64,000 nucleotides of DNA from Diaminobutyricibacter sp049994905 (GCF_049994905.1 NZ_CP188258.1:1798001-1862000), one strand, 5' to 3'; numbered from the stretch's first letter, positions 24,853 through 33,384 are shown. Notes: generated by a model not told the origin, from the sequence alone. Numbers and translations: made by a program.

Positions 24853-25613
24853 GCGGTTGTTCCGCCGTCCATTGTGAGCACCGCTCCGTGGAGATAGCCC
24901 GAATCCGATGTGCTGAGAAATCTGACGACCTGAGCAACCTCGTCTGGGAGGGCGAATCGACCAAGAGGAACCCGCGCAAGGAAGCCGACGCGGGTTGATT
25001 CGTCAAATTTTGCGATCATGTCCGTCTCAACGAAACCGGGCGCGACGGCATTGACCCGAATATTGAACCGCCCGAGTTCCACTGCGAAGGACTTCGTCAA
25101 TGAGACCAGCGCGGCCTTCGTGCTCCCGTAGACGCTCCGTCCGGGAGAGTTCACCGTTGCCGCGATCGAGGCGATATTGACGATTCTCCCTCGGTGGTTA
25201 TAAGCCATGTCTCGGCCGAGGATCGACATCGCCCTCCATGCCGCAAACACATTGACTTGATACTGGGCCACAACAGACTCGTAGGGCACGTCAATACACA
25301 GCGCATCCTCGCTGATGCCTGCAGCGTTGACGAGTAGATCCACGTCGGCCGACTCGGAGATCTCCTCAAGTGCGCGTTGCCATGCAGCGTCGTCAGATAT
25401 GTCGACTTGTATAGGGATAACCTCCCGGGTAGTGCTTGACAATTCTTTGGCAAGATCCTCCGCGATGATGCGGGACCGATGGTAGGTGAAGAACACTCGT
25501 TCGCAGGTGTCCGGCAAGGCACGAACGATCGCCTGTCCGATCCCGCCGCTTCCCCCTACAACTACGGCGCATACCGGGTCTGGAAGGATCGACGGTGGCC
25601 GGCGACCACTCAC
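24849..25613 (-). CDS. FabG-type 3-oxoacyl-ACP reductase (SDR)
   Basis: The 254-residue short-chain dehydrogenase has the cofactor loop GGSGGIGQ (20-27), NAAG (96-99), and the catalytic Ser149, Tyr162 and Lys166 (VYGSTKAAL). Sequence and context point to a beta-ketoacyl-ACP reductase working with the ketosynthases and dehydratase on the other arm of the cluster. Its ATG overlaps the ACP stop by four bases, so ACP and reductase are translationally coupled. Confidence 0.9.
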   Translation of the reverse strand: MSGRRPPSILPDPVCAVVVGGSGGIGQAIVRALPDTCERVFFTYHRSRIIAEDLAKELSSTTREVIPIQVDISDDAAWQRALEEISESADVDLLVNAAGISEDALCIDVPYESVVAQYQVNVFAAWRAMSILGRDMAYNHRGRIVNIASIAATVNSPGRSVYGSTKAALVSLTKSFAVELGRFNIRVNAVAPGFVETDMIAKFDESTRVGFLARVPLGRFALPDEVAQVVRFLSTSDSGYLHGAVLTMDGGTTA

Positions 25614-25903
25614 GCGGGACTCAGAGCTCCACTCGGCTGAGAGTGGTTGTTGTCCATGTGGGAACGACGCGCGAGCGCGAAGGCGTACAGGGAGCGGACA
25701 CTCAGAAATGCTTCGGTGTCCTGCTGCGTGATCTTGATCTTGTACGTCTTCTCGATCCCGATGGCGACTTCAAGTAAGTCGACGGAATCAAGTCCCAGGT
25801 CCTCCAGAAGTGAATCATCCATCCGAATTTCTTCGGGATCCATGTCCAGGTTCAACCGGGTGATCATGATGTGTCGAATGCCATCGACGCTTAACTCCGA
25901 CAA
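25610..25903 (-). CDS. Acyl carrier protein
   Basis: The 97-residue protein has the ACP core and the phosphopantetheine site LEDLGLDSVDLLEV with Ser40. I choose the TTG start at 25903, six bases after a strong AAGGAG (25910-25915); the frame reads back to 26002 but that part is not ACP-like. The tail after residue 80 is polar and longer than in FabC-type ACPs. It is the first gene of the minus-strand operon and the probable chain carrier, activated by the transferase at the operon's end. Confidence 0.9.
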   Translation of the reverse strand: MSELSVDGIRHIMITRLNLDMDPEEIRMDDSLLEDLGLDSVDLLEVAIGIEKTYKIKITQQDTEAFLSVRSLYAFALARRSHMDNNHSQPSGALSPA

Positions 25904-25980
25904 AGCGCACTCCTTCGGGTAAATGGGATAGGTGGGGTTGCGTGTTTTCTGGAGCGTACAAGCGTGCAAGGTCCGCCTGC

Positions 25981-26022
25981 CCCGGTAGAAATGCGGGGAC
26001 ATTCCCCCGCATTTTTACCGGG
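25981..26022. promoter_or_regulatory. Large inverted repeat between the two biosynthetic operons
   Basis: The 18-base arms CCCGGTAGAAATGCGGGG (25981-25998) and CCCCGCATTTTTACCGGG (26005-26022) match at 17 of 18 positions around a six-base spacer. The repeat lies in the 186-base space between divergent ACP and ABC-transporter genes, so it is placed to control both promoters. The cluster-linked NarL-type response regulator is the obvious candidate binder; a transcript hairpin is the alternative. Confidence 0.7.
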
Positions 26023-26089
26023 TCTGTTGAGCTAGCGGCGGCCCTAACGTGAAACAGAACCAGGACCGCTGACAGCAGAGGACATCGAT

Positions 26090-27076
26090 GTGACTACCGT
26101 GGAGGAAGCGGCGCCCAGACTGGACGCGACGCGATCGGGACCCGCTCTCGTCATCAAAGAATTGACCAAGAGCTTCGGGACGAATACCGTCGTTGACCAT
26201 GTTTCTTTGACGATCCCGCATGGTGCTTTCCTCGGCCTTCTGGGACCCAATGGTGCTGGGAAGACGACATTGATCTCGATGCTCTCAGGGCTCGTTCAGC
26301 CTGATTCCGGCGATTGCGAAGTGTTTGGCATTGACTCAAAGCAGGACTTGCCTCGGGCGAAGAAGCTGTTGGGTGTCGTTCCGCAAGACTTGGCTATTTA
26401 TCCAGAGCTCAGTGCAAGGGACAATCTGAGATTTTTTGGGGCGATGTATGGGCTACGCGGCGCGGAGTTACGCGACCGAACTGCGGATGCGCTTGAGCGC
26501 GTGGGCCTGGCCGACCGGGCGACCAAACTTGCCGTAGGCAAGTTCAGTGGAGGTCAAAAGCGTCGCCTCAACATTGCCGCTGCACTCTTGCATCAGCCGC
26601 ACATGCTTATCTTGGACGAACCAACTGTCGGCGTTGACCCTCAGTCCAGGAACTACATCTTCGAGACGTTGCGCGAACTAAACGGATCTGGCATGACGAT
26701 CCTGTACGTCACGCACTACATGGAAGAAGTTGAAGCCCTCTGTGACGAAGTTGCCATAATCGACCGCGGCCAGGTGATCGAGCATGGACGCCTCACTGAT
26801 GTGCTGAATACTCACGGCAAGTCAATTGTGCGCTTGCGTGTATCGGCCGCCGAACAGGTAATCGCATGCGCCTACCTCGATACACAATCGCAAGTGAGTT
26901 GGCGGGACCACGACGGCGGCCTCGAGATCTCGTCGAAGAACCTGCAGGACGTTATCACCGTGCTAACAAGCATCCTTTTAACCGTCAGCTCGACGCCGGA
27001 AGACTGCCAGATTCTCCCTCCGTCGTTGGAGACGGTGTTCATCAATCTGACCGGCAATCGTCTTCGTGACGAATAG
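26090..27076 (+). CDS. ABC transporter ATP-binding protein (CcmA/DrrA type)
   Basis: The 328-residue ATPase has Walker A GPNGAGKTT near residue 52, signature FSGGQKRRLN near 150 and Walker B LILDEPTVGVD near 174. A C-terminal extension of about 90 residues is typical of drug or lipid exporters. The start is GTG 26090 behind AGAGGA. It pairs with the permease 27 bases downstream and heads the plus-strand operon of the cluster, so it most likely exports the polyketide/lipid product. Base composition is clearly lower in GC than in the core genes. Confidence 0.93.
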   Translation: MTTVEEAAPRLDATRSGPALVIKELTKSFGTNTVVDHVSLTIPHGAFLGLLGPNGAGKTTLISMLSGLVQPDSGDCEVFGIDSKQDLPRAKKLLGVVPQDLAIYPELSARDNLRFFGAMYGLRGAELRDRTADALERVGLADRATKLAVGKFSGGQKRRLNIAAALLHQPHMLILDEPTVGVDPQSRNYIFETLRELNGSGMTILYVTHYMEEVEALCDEVAIIDRGQVIEHGRLTDVLNTHGKSIVRLRVSAAEQVIACAYLDTQSQVSWRDHDGGLEISSKNLQDVITVLTSILLTVSSTPEDCQILPPSLETVFINLTGNRLRDE

Positions 27077-27103
27077 ACATCTTCGACGCGAAAGACCTCT
27101 ACT

Positions 27104-28246
27104 GTGAAAACAATCCATGTGTTCTGGAAAGACTTTCTGATTCTTTCAAAAGACAGAGGGACGTACATCAGCCTCTTTGTTCTTCCAATCATGTTTAGCG
27201 TTGTTCTTACACTCGCACTCGGCGGTGTGTTCGGCGGAGGGAAGAGTTCTTCACCAATAGTTATTCCGATTGCTGCCAGCACATCGGATGCACAGGCACT
27301 AGCAAAGACAATCGAGAAGATCCCCGGCATAAAGTGGAATCGAACGACACTGGGCTCTGCCAAATCCGCGGTTGGAAACAGCCGATCGCTTGGCGCGGTC
27401 CTCATTGCAGACAATGGGAAGAGGGTCGACTTTTACGAGGATCCCACTCAGCTCACGAACGCGAATCTCCTGTTCGGGCAGATCAAGGCATATCTCATGG
27501 CGGCAACCGTTAGTGCAGACAGTGTCGCCGTCAGAAAGGCTGCCGCGCAGGACGGGTCGATCGAGCTGCAAGCCCATCTTGATGCGATCAAGGGATCCGG
27601 TTCGATTGCTTTCACCTCAACCCAAGCGTCCCAGAATGGTAAAGCCGTTCAACCAACAGCAGCGGAACAATATATTCCCGGGTTCACCGTGGCGTTTCTG
27701 TTCTTTATCGCGACGACGATCGCTCAGTACATGTTCATGGAGCGGGAGAGGGGGACGCTGAGGCGTCTACTCACCAGCCCCGTTCGGCGCTATTCCATCC
27801 TGATCGGCAAACTTCTCCCGAACGTCCTGATCGGTTTTGGTCAGGTCGTCGTGATCTTCGGCGTCGGACGGCTTCTGTTTGGCCTGCATCTCGGGGACCC
27901 CTTGGCGCTCTTCCTCGTCACATGCGCTGCCGTTGCCGCGGCGAATGGGTTTGGCCTCATGATTACGGCGTTGAGTAAGACTCAGGCCCAAGCAACAGGT
28001 CTCTCGACGCTGCTCGTGTTCACCTTGGCGACCGTAGCCGGCTGCTACGTTCCGCTTTCGTTCATGCCTGCGTTCATGCAAACCATTGCCTTGGCGACGC
28101 CGCAAGGATGGGCAATGTCAGCCTTCCAAAACATCATGATCAAGGGAACTGGCGTTACCGAAGTCTTGCCGGGGATCGGCGTTCTCATCGCATTCGCGCT
28201 GGTGTTTTTCCTCATCGGACTTTCTCGGTTCCGTTTCACCAACTAA
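27104..28246 (+). CDS. ABC-2 type transporter permease
   Basis: The 380-residue protein has an N-terminal transmembrane helix (ISLFVLPIMFSVVLTLALGG), a large extracytoplasmic domain of about 150 residues, then five or so helices in the C-terminal half with the ERERGTLRRLLTSPV signature loop. This is the ABC-2 (YhgE/LinT-like) exporter architecture. It is co-encoded with the ATPase at 26090 and followed 14 bases later by the dehydratase, which ties export to synthesis. The start is GTG. Confidence 0.9.
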   Translation: MKTIHVFWKDFLILSKDRGTYISLFVLPIMFSVVLTLALGGVFGGGKSSSPIVIPIAASTSDAQALAKTIEKIPGIKWNRTTLGSAKSAVGNSRSLGAVLIADNGKRVDFYEDPTQLTNANLLFGQIKAYLMAATVSADSVAVRKAAAQDGSIELQAHLDAIKGSGSIAFTSTQASQNGKAVQPTAAEQYIPGFTVAFLFFIATTIAQYMFMERERGTLRRLLTSPVRRYSILIGKLLPNVLIGFGQVVVIFGVGRLLFGLHLGDPLALFLVTCAAVAAANGFGLMITALSKTQAQATGLSTLLVFTLATVAGCYVPLSFMPAFMQTIALATPQGWAMSAFQNIMIKGTGVTEVLPGIGVLIAFALVFFLIGLSRFRFTN

Positions 28247-28260
28247 AAGGCTAGGACCTC

Positions 28261-28731
28261 ATGCACCCGGCTACCCTCAACGTCTCAGACTTTTTCCCTC
28301 ACCGTCATCCCTTCCTATTGATCGATCAGGTTGAATCAATCGGTGAGGGCCGAGCGGTGGCAACGAAAGCCGTCACCAGAACGGAACCGTGGTTCACCGG
28401 GCACTTCCCGGATCGTCCGGTCTTTCCGGGTGTCCTGCTTCTAGAGGCCATGGCGCAGACTGGGCGGTTCCTGAATTCGCTTGATCGCAGGCTGATCAGC
28501 GCGAGGCTAGCGCGAATAGATTCCGTGAAGTTCTTCCGCGAAGTCGTGCCAGGGGAGACGATCCGCATGGAAGCCTGGCGGATCGGTGAGCTGGGCGCAT
28601 TGAGCAAGTTTCATGTTGATGCGAATGTCCGTGGCGAGCGTTGCGCCAGCGCGGAGTTTTCGGTCCACTCGGTCATGGGTGAGTTGGATGGCGACTCGTC
28701 GACGAGTGAACTGGGGAGCGCTCTCGCATGA
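28261..28731 (+). CDS. FabZ-like 3-hydroxyacyl-ACP dehydratase
   Basis: The 156-residue hot-dog fold protein has FPHRHPFLLID (12-22) and the catalytic TGHFPDRPVFPGVLLLEAMA with His48 and Glu62. It would dehydrate the 3-hydroxyacyl-ACP made by the cluster ketoreductase, leaving a double bond. With no enoyl reductase encoded here, repeated cycles would give a conjugated polyene. Its end overlaps the next gene by four bases (ATGA). Confidence 0.9.
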   Translation: MHPATLNVSDFFPHRHPFLLIDQVESIGEGRAVATKAVTRTEPWFTGHFPDRPVFPGVLLLEAMAQTGRFLNSLDRRLISARLARIDSVKFFREVVPGETIRMEAWRIGELGALSKFHVDANVRGERCASAEFSVHSVMGELDGDSSTSELGSALA

Positions 28732-29738
28732 CTGTTGTCGTTACCGGTACCGGCCTCGTTCACGCGACTGGCCATCGCCCACTGGACATCTTGCGCGGCG
28801 AGGTTCCGCCGCTCGACGAAGAGCGGCTCCGAGTGGATGAGACGCAAATCCTCTCCTGGATTCCGAAGAGGAATCTTAGGAAAATGGACAGGTTGAGCAA
28901 GATAACGACTGCAGCTGTCGCCATGGCGTTGGTAGACGCAGGGCTCGCGGTGAATGAGCACCCCGATGAAATCGGCCTCATTCTTGACACCGCTTTCGGG
29001 TCGGCAGGCGCCGTGAGCGCCGTACTTGAGGGTATCTTCGACCCCGACCCGATAATCTCGCCGCTTCTATTTCCCAATGTCGTCGCCAATGCCTCGTCCG
29101 GCCAAGCCGCTATGGCGCTCGGGCTACGTGGACCGAGCTCAACACTTGGGGGGATCGGCGGTTTGATGTATGCGTTCGACCTTCTTAGGGCCGGCCGCGC
29201 CCGAAAGCTCGTTGTTGGCGGAAGTGATGAGATTACTGATGTGTTCGTCCGCGGCCTCGGCTCAGTCGGCATTGACAAAGTTGCCACCTCTTTCGGCGAT
29301 GGTGCGGCGTTCGTTGTACTCGAAACGGCGGAGTCGGCTCGTTCGCGCGGCGCCCAAATCTACGCGCAAATTGACGCGATCTCGATGGCCTCCGATCCGT
29401 CGTTCAGGATGAGCGGAGCCTTCGCATTCTCGGGCGACGGTTTCAACCAGGCCGTTGACGAGGTGCTCACGCCGGAGGATCAGGTCGACATATTCATCGG
29501 GGTCGGCTGGAACGGAACTGAATTGAAGCGTCGCGAGGACGCATTCGCGTCCGAACACTCGATCCCGGCTATCTGGCCAAAGACCGCAACAGGGGAAATG
29601 TTCGCTTGTTCGAATTCGCTGAATGCCGTTCTAGCCAGCGTGTTCCTAAGCGAGTCACGCGCTCCGACAACTGCGCTGATATCCGGTTACGACTCCACGC
29701 GTGGACAGGTTCTGACCGCCCTCTTCCGTACGATCTGA
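28728..29738 (+). CDS. Ketosynthase-like chain-length-factor homologue lacking the active-site Cys
   Basis: The 336-residue thiolase-fold protein is shorter than normal ketosynthases. Where a KS has the Cys nucleophile, this one reads TLGGIGGLMYAF with Gly near residue 144, and the two catalytic histidine motifs are absent (WPKTATGEMFA occupies the second site). It therefore cannot condense and probably forms a heterodimer with the intact KS encoded 13 bases downstream, as KS-beta/CLF subunits do in type II PKS and aryl-polyene systems. Confidence 0.82.
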   Translation: MTVVVTGTGLVHATGHRPLDILRGEVPPLDEERLRVDETQILSWIPKRNLRKMDRLSKITTAAVAMALVDAGLAVNEHPDEIGLILDTAFGSAGAVSAVLEGIFDPDPIISPLLFPNVVANASSGQAAMALGLRGPSSTLGGIGGLMYAFDLLRAGRARKLVVGGSDEITDVFVRGLGSVGIDKVATSFGDGAAFVVLETAESARSRGAQIYAQIDAISMASDPSFRMSGAFAFSGDGFNQAVDEVLTPEDQVDIFIGVGWNGTELKRREDAFASEHSIPAIWPKTATGEMFACSNSLNAVLASVFLSESRAPTTALISGYDSTRGQVLTALFRTI

Positions 29739-29751
29739 AAGGCGGTCGCAT

Positions 29752-30936
29752 ATGCCACGCGTCGTTATCACGGGACTAGGGTGTGTCTCGCCGTTCGGCG
29801 TTGGTGTCGAACGACTGCTGGACGGGATTAGAGCCGGAGCCAACGCATTTGGCCCGGTCAAACGTTTCGACGGCGCCAAATATGGCATCGACAGTGCCGC
29901 CGAGATCGTCGAAACGGACCAAACACGCGCGTACGACGGATCGCGCCCTTCCCGGTTACTCCAGACGGCAGCTGACGAGGCACTTTCCGACAGCGGCTTG
30001 ACATCGAATGAGTTGCCGGCAACGACGGCGATAGTGTTGGGCACCACGCTCGGATCGGATGAGATAAGTCATGCGAAGTGGCAGTCTGTCAATGCCGAAA
30101 GAGTTGACTACGAGTCGGTAGTGCGCTCGATGTCCGAATGCGGAGCGCGGGCGCTCGTTGACCGCTGGCACATCAAAGGCCCGTCGCTGACGGCGGTTAC
30201 TGCGTGTGCGGCAGGCACAAATGCCATCGGGCTTGGCCTCGACCTGATCCGGCTTCGGAGAGCAGACGTCGTAATCGTTGGCGGGCTAGACACTCTTACG
30301 GAGTTGATCTATGGCGGTTTCGCGAACATTGGGGCGCTGGCTGAAGTGTGTCGCCCGTTTGCCGAAGACGCTCAACGACTAGGGACAGTTCTTGGCGAGA
30401 ATGCGGCGGTGCTCGTTCTCGAGTCCGAGGAACATGCCCAGTCGCGCTCTGCGCGAATCTACGCCGAAGTTCTGGGCTACGGGCTCTCAAACGACGCCTA
30501 TCACATGACAGCACCGTCGCCAGCCGGGTCCGGTGCCGTGCTTGCTATGACTCGTTGCCTCGAAGACGCTCGGACGTCGCCCGAAGAAGTTGATTATGTA
30601 AATGCTCACGGAACCGGGACTTCGTTGAATGACTCCGTAGAGCTAGGCGCCCTCTGGCAGGTGTTCGGTGACGAGATGGAGCGCATTCCCGTCAGCTCTT
30701 TGAAATCGCAAATCGGTCACGGCCTCAGCAGCGGGGGCGCGATCGAAGCGATCGCGACAACGCTCGCGCTCTATCATCGATTCCTCCCTCCGACGGCGCA
30801 TGACGTGACCTCTCTCGATGCACGAGTCAACTTTGTACAGTCCGGTGCCCGGAGCGAGAGTCTTTGCAAGGCAGTCTCGAATTCTTTTGCGTTCGGCGGA
30901 CATGCGGCCAGTTTGGCGCTTTCGCGATGGGGTTGA
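29752..30936 (+). CDS. Beta-ketoacyl-ACP synthase (FabF-type, KS-alpha)
   Basis: The 394-residue condensing enzyme has the complete catalytic triad: Cys152 in TAVTACAAGTNAIG, His near 286 in VNAHGTGTSLND, and His near 323 in KSQIGHGLSSGG. It would elongate the ACP-bound chain with malonyl units. No malonyl transferase is encoded, so the host FabD must supply malonyl-ACP. It is the last gene of the plus-strand operon and ends nine bases from the convergent response regulator gene. Confidence 0.93.
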   Translation: MPRVVITGLGCVSPFGVGVERLLDGIRAGANAFGPVKRFDGAKYGIDSAAEIVETDQTRAYDGSRPSRLLQTAADEALSDSGLTSNELPATTAIVLGTTLGSDEISHAKWQSVNAERVDYESVVRSMSECGARALVDRWHIKGPSLTAVTACAAGTNAIGLGLDLIRLRRADVVIVGGLDTLTELIYGGFANIGALAEVCRPFAEDAQRLGTVLGENAAVLVLESEEHAQSRSARIYAEVLGYGLSNDAYHMTAPSPAGSGAVLAMTRCLEDARTSPEEVDYVNAHGTGTSLNDSVELGALWQVFGDEMERIPVSSLKSQIGHGLSSGGAIEAIATTLALYHRFLPPTAHDVTSLDARVNFVQSGARSESLCKAVSNSFAFGGHAASLALSRWG

Positions 30937-30945
30937 TTACCTTCG

Positions 30946-31578
30946 TCAGCCGGTGATCCATCCCGACTCGCGCGCCTTCACCACTGCCTCCATGCGCGAC
31001 GACACGTTGAGCTTGGTGAACACGTTGCCAATGTGGAAGTGGACCGTGCGCTCGGAGACGTAGAGCACAGATGCGATTTGTTTGTTGCTGAGGCCCCGCC
31101 GAATCGCCGACAGAACCTCCATTTCGCGCTTCGTGGGGGCTGCTGGGGCCAGGACTGCGGCACGGCCGCGCTCGGCCAGGATCTCGTGGGTAAACACGAG
31201 CTGTCCCGAATGCACTTTTTGGATTCCGTCGACAAGTTCCTGGCGGCTACAGGACTTGCACAGAAAACCGAACGCGCCCAGTTTGAATGCGCTCCGCATG
31301 TATCCGACATCTTCATATCCGCTGAGAACGATCACTCTTGGAGCAGACCTATCCTTGGCCATTTCGCGCAAGAAGTGGAATCCGTTCTCGTCTGGCAGAT
31401 TGATGTCGACAAGGACGATGTCGGGCCGGGTTTTCGCGACCGCATCTAGTGCTGGCCCCACAGAACTCGCGGCGCCGACAACCCGCATTCCTTCCTCGGA
31501 CGCAAGTAGGTTCGCCGTTCCTTCTCTGAATAGCTGGTGATCATCTACCAGCAATATGCGGGCTGCGAGTCGCTCCAT
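30946..31578 (-). CDS. NarL/LuxR-type response regulator
   Basis: The 210-residue protein has a receiver domain (ILLVDDHQLFREGTANLLAS, phospho-acceptor Asp58 in IVLVDINLPDENG) and a C-terminal LuxR-type helix-turn-helix (LSAIRRGLSNKQIASVLYVS). I start at ATG 31578, four bases after AAGAGGG; a GTG at 31599 would add seven residues. It is encoded 26 bases after the sensor kinase gene and probably controls the adjacent biosynthetic cluster, perhaps through the inverted repeat at 25981-26022. Confidence 0.92.
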   Translation of the reverse strand: MERLAARILLVDDHQLFREGTANLLASEEGMRVVGAASSVGPALDAVAKTRPDIVLVDINLPDENGFHFLREMAKDRSAPRVIVLSGYEDVGYMRSAFKLGAFGFLCKSCSRQELVDGIQKVHSGQLVFTHEILAERGRAAVLAPAAPTKREMEVLSAIRRGLSNKQIASVLYVSERTVHFHIGNVFTKLNVSSRMEAVVKARESGWITG

Positions 31579-31604
31579 GTTTCCCTCTTGTTTTGCCACG
31601 ACAG

Positions 31605-32948
31605 TCAGTGTGCCGCGATGGCTTCCCGGACGATCGGCACCGACGCGACTACCTCGGTTCCCGACCCTGCGGCCTTTGTGATCGTAAGCGATCCGTCGAG
31701 GCCCCTGACCCGTTCGAACATTCCGATCACGCCCATGTGGCTTTCTTCACTGAGCTGCACAAGATCCTGCTCGCAGACCGAGAAGCCCACGCCGTTGTCG
31801 CGAACTTCAACTGTCACCGACATTTCTTCATACATGAGGCGAACGTTGATCGCATTCGCGTCCGCATGACGAATGACATTGAAGAGCGCCTCGCTGATCA
31901 CCCTGTAGAGGATCAGCTCCACGCTCTTGTTGACGCTTTGGGAGAGCCCTTCGCGCTCTTCTTGGATGTCCAGCGAAATAGTTATACCGAACTGGCTTTC
32001 CTGGCGCGCGATAAATGATTCGAGCGCGATAGGTAAGTTCAGATGGTCGAGAACGTGCGGCCGCAAATCCGTGCATACTCGCCGAAGCTCGGCCGCGATG
32101 TCTCGACCCAGTTTCGTGATGTTCTCCAAAGCCGGTGATGGCGGTTTCGCACTGGCCTCCGATTCACTCAAACGGACGACGTGCAGCATTAACTGAAGAG
32201 CTCCATCGTGAAGATCGCGTGAAATCGCTGCACGGGTGGCCTCCTCGGTTTCCGTGAGCCGGCGATGTAACAGCCTTCGACTAGCCTCGGTCTGTTGCAG
32301 GACTCGGATTCTCTCGTTCAGCGAATCGAGCAGTTGAAAGTTCTCGAGCATTACGGCCGCCTGATACGCGACCGTATTCAGCAGATCCTGGTCGACGGGA
32401 CGGAGCTTCGCGCTCGAATGCTTCGTCGCGACGACAATTTCGCCTAGAGCACGTGCATTTATCTCCAGAGGCACTCGCCGGATGTTCCTGAAGGCAGTTT
32501 GGTAAACATCCAAGTCCCCATCCATGGGAGCAGCGTCCGTTGCGAAGATGAACGGATCTGGTCCGGGCGCGGTTGAGGATCTGAGAAGGCACCACTGTAG
32601 ATTTAGCGCTTCCGTGAGATTGACACACACAAAGTGGCCGAGTTGCTCAGCGCTTTGAAGCGATGGAATTGTGGATGCCATTTTGCTGAGAACTCCCCGG
32701 AAGTCGTAATTGTCGCGGTAAATCAAGTAGTCCGTAAAGCGACGCATAACACGAACTAGGGGGAGGAAACTGACGGAAAGGGCGCCTGCAACGACGAGTG
32801 CGCCAATTCCGGCGTACCAGTTCATCAGGTATTTCGCGACAAATACCATCGTGACAACGTAGGCGGCCGTCAGCGCTGCAGCGAGAAGGAGGTGAATGAA
32901 GCTTCGGTGTACCTCGATGTCCATGAAGCGACGGTGCAGAACGGACAT
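31605..32948 (-). CDS. NarL-type (HisKA_3) sensor histidine kinase
   Basis: The 447-residue protein has two N-terminal transmembrane helices (about residues 17-40 and 47-66), a GAF-like domain (about 90-205), a short coiled linker, the HisKA_3 phospho-acceptor His247 in AAISRDLHDGALQLM, and a HATPase domain (VISEALFNVIRHADANAI; DNGVGF). There is no sizeable extracytoplasmic sensor domain, so the signal is probably sensed in the membrane or by the GAF domain. AGAGGTG precedes the ATG. Its partner regulator follows immediately. Confidence 0.9.
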   Translation of the reverse strand: MSVLHRRFMDIEVHRSFIHLLLAAALTAAYVVTMVFVAKYLMNWYAGIGALVVAGALSVSFLPLVRVMRRFTDYLIYRDNYDFRGVLSKMASTIPSLQSAEQLGHFVCVNLTEALNLQWCLLRSSTAPGPDPFIFATDAAPMDGDLDVYQTAFRNIRRVPLEINARALGEIVVATKHSSAKLRPVDQDLLNTVAYQAAVMLENFQLLDSLNERIRVLQQTEASRRLLHRRLTETEEATRAAISRDLHDGALQLMLHVVRLSESEASAKPPSPALENITKLGRDIAAELRRVCTDLRPHVLDHLNLPIALESFIARQESQFGITISLDIQEEREGLSQSVNKSVELILYRVISEALFNVIRHADANAINVRLMYEEMSVTVEVRDNGVGFSVCEQDLVQLSEESHMGVIGMFERVRGLDGSLTITKAAGSGTEVVASVPIVREAIAAH

Positions 32949-33091
32949 TTGTCACCTCTCGATCAGATGGCGTAAGTCAGTCGACTCACTTTGCAAGAGA
33001 CCGCTTTGTCCACCCCATAACGCGAGCAGCACACGAATGCTCGCAACTGACTGGCTGCCGCCCGTTCCGCGACACTGCAGTCCGGCTACCT

Positions 33092-33187
33092 GTGACGACC
33101 GTCGACGGGTACTCGTGCACGTCGGGGATGCCGGTCTCGACCATTCACGCGGTGCTGATGCGCTGCCGGCTCAAACGGCTCTCCTAG
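33092..33187 (+). pseudogene. Fragment of an IS481-type transposase
   Basis: The frame reads ...GMPVSTIHAVLMRCRLKRLS then stop at 33185. This resembles the helix-turn-helix end of IS481-family transposases (typical form: GMPxSTVHAVLVRCRLNRLS). Only about 30 codons remain; the catalytic DDE domain is missing and sequence before residue 10 of the fragment no longer matches. It is evidence of past insertion sequence activity at the island edge. The family call is from memory of the motif. Confidence 0.45.
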
Positions 33188-33370
33188 AGCTGTCGAGAGA
33201 GCGATTCAGGCGAACCTCGATCTCTGACATTCTGAAGATGTAGATGACATCACGAGCGAGCCGATGGACTGGGGGCACGCCGCGCATTCGCTGCTCTCAA
33301 TGATCGTTCCTCCATTGAGATCTCAGCCGATCATGCGGTTGAGACATAAACTTTTGGGTCAAACTTTCTC

Positions 33371-33384
33371 ATAACATATGTTAT
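33371..33384. promoter_or_regulatory. Perfect 14-bp palindrome ATAACATATGTTAT
   Basis: This self-complementary A/T-rich site stands out in GC-rich surroundings, about 80 bases upstream of the small membrane protein gene. It has the shape of an operator for a dimeric repressor (MarR, PadR or GntR type) overlapping a -10 region. No dedicated regulator is adjacent. Confidence 0.4.

Noticed and set aside
21151..32948. Canonical aryl-polyene or flexirubin cluster
   Set aside because: Ammonia lyase, AMP-ligase, thioesterase, MMPL/LolA exporter and methyltransferase are all absent; only the core chain-building logic is shared.
32896..33243. 115-aa plus-strand frame overlapping the kinase start
   Set aside because: Composition is rich in Cys/Arg/Ser and it runs antisense through the histidine kinase gene; only a piece of another frame here resembles a transposase.
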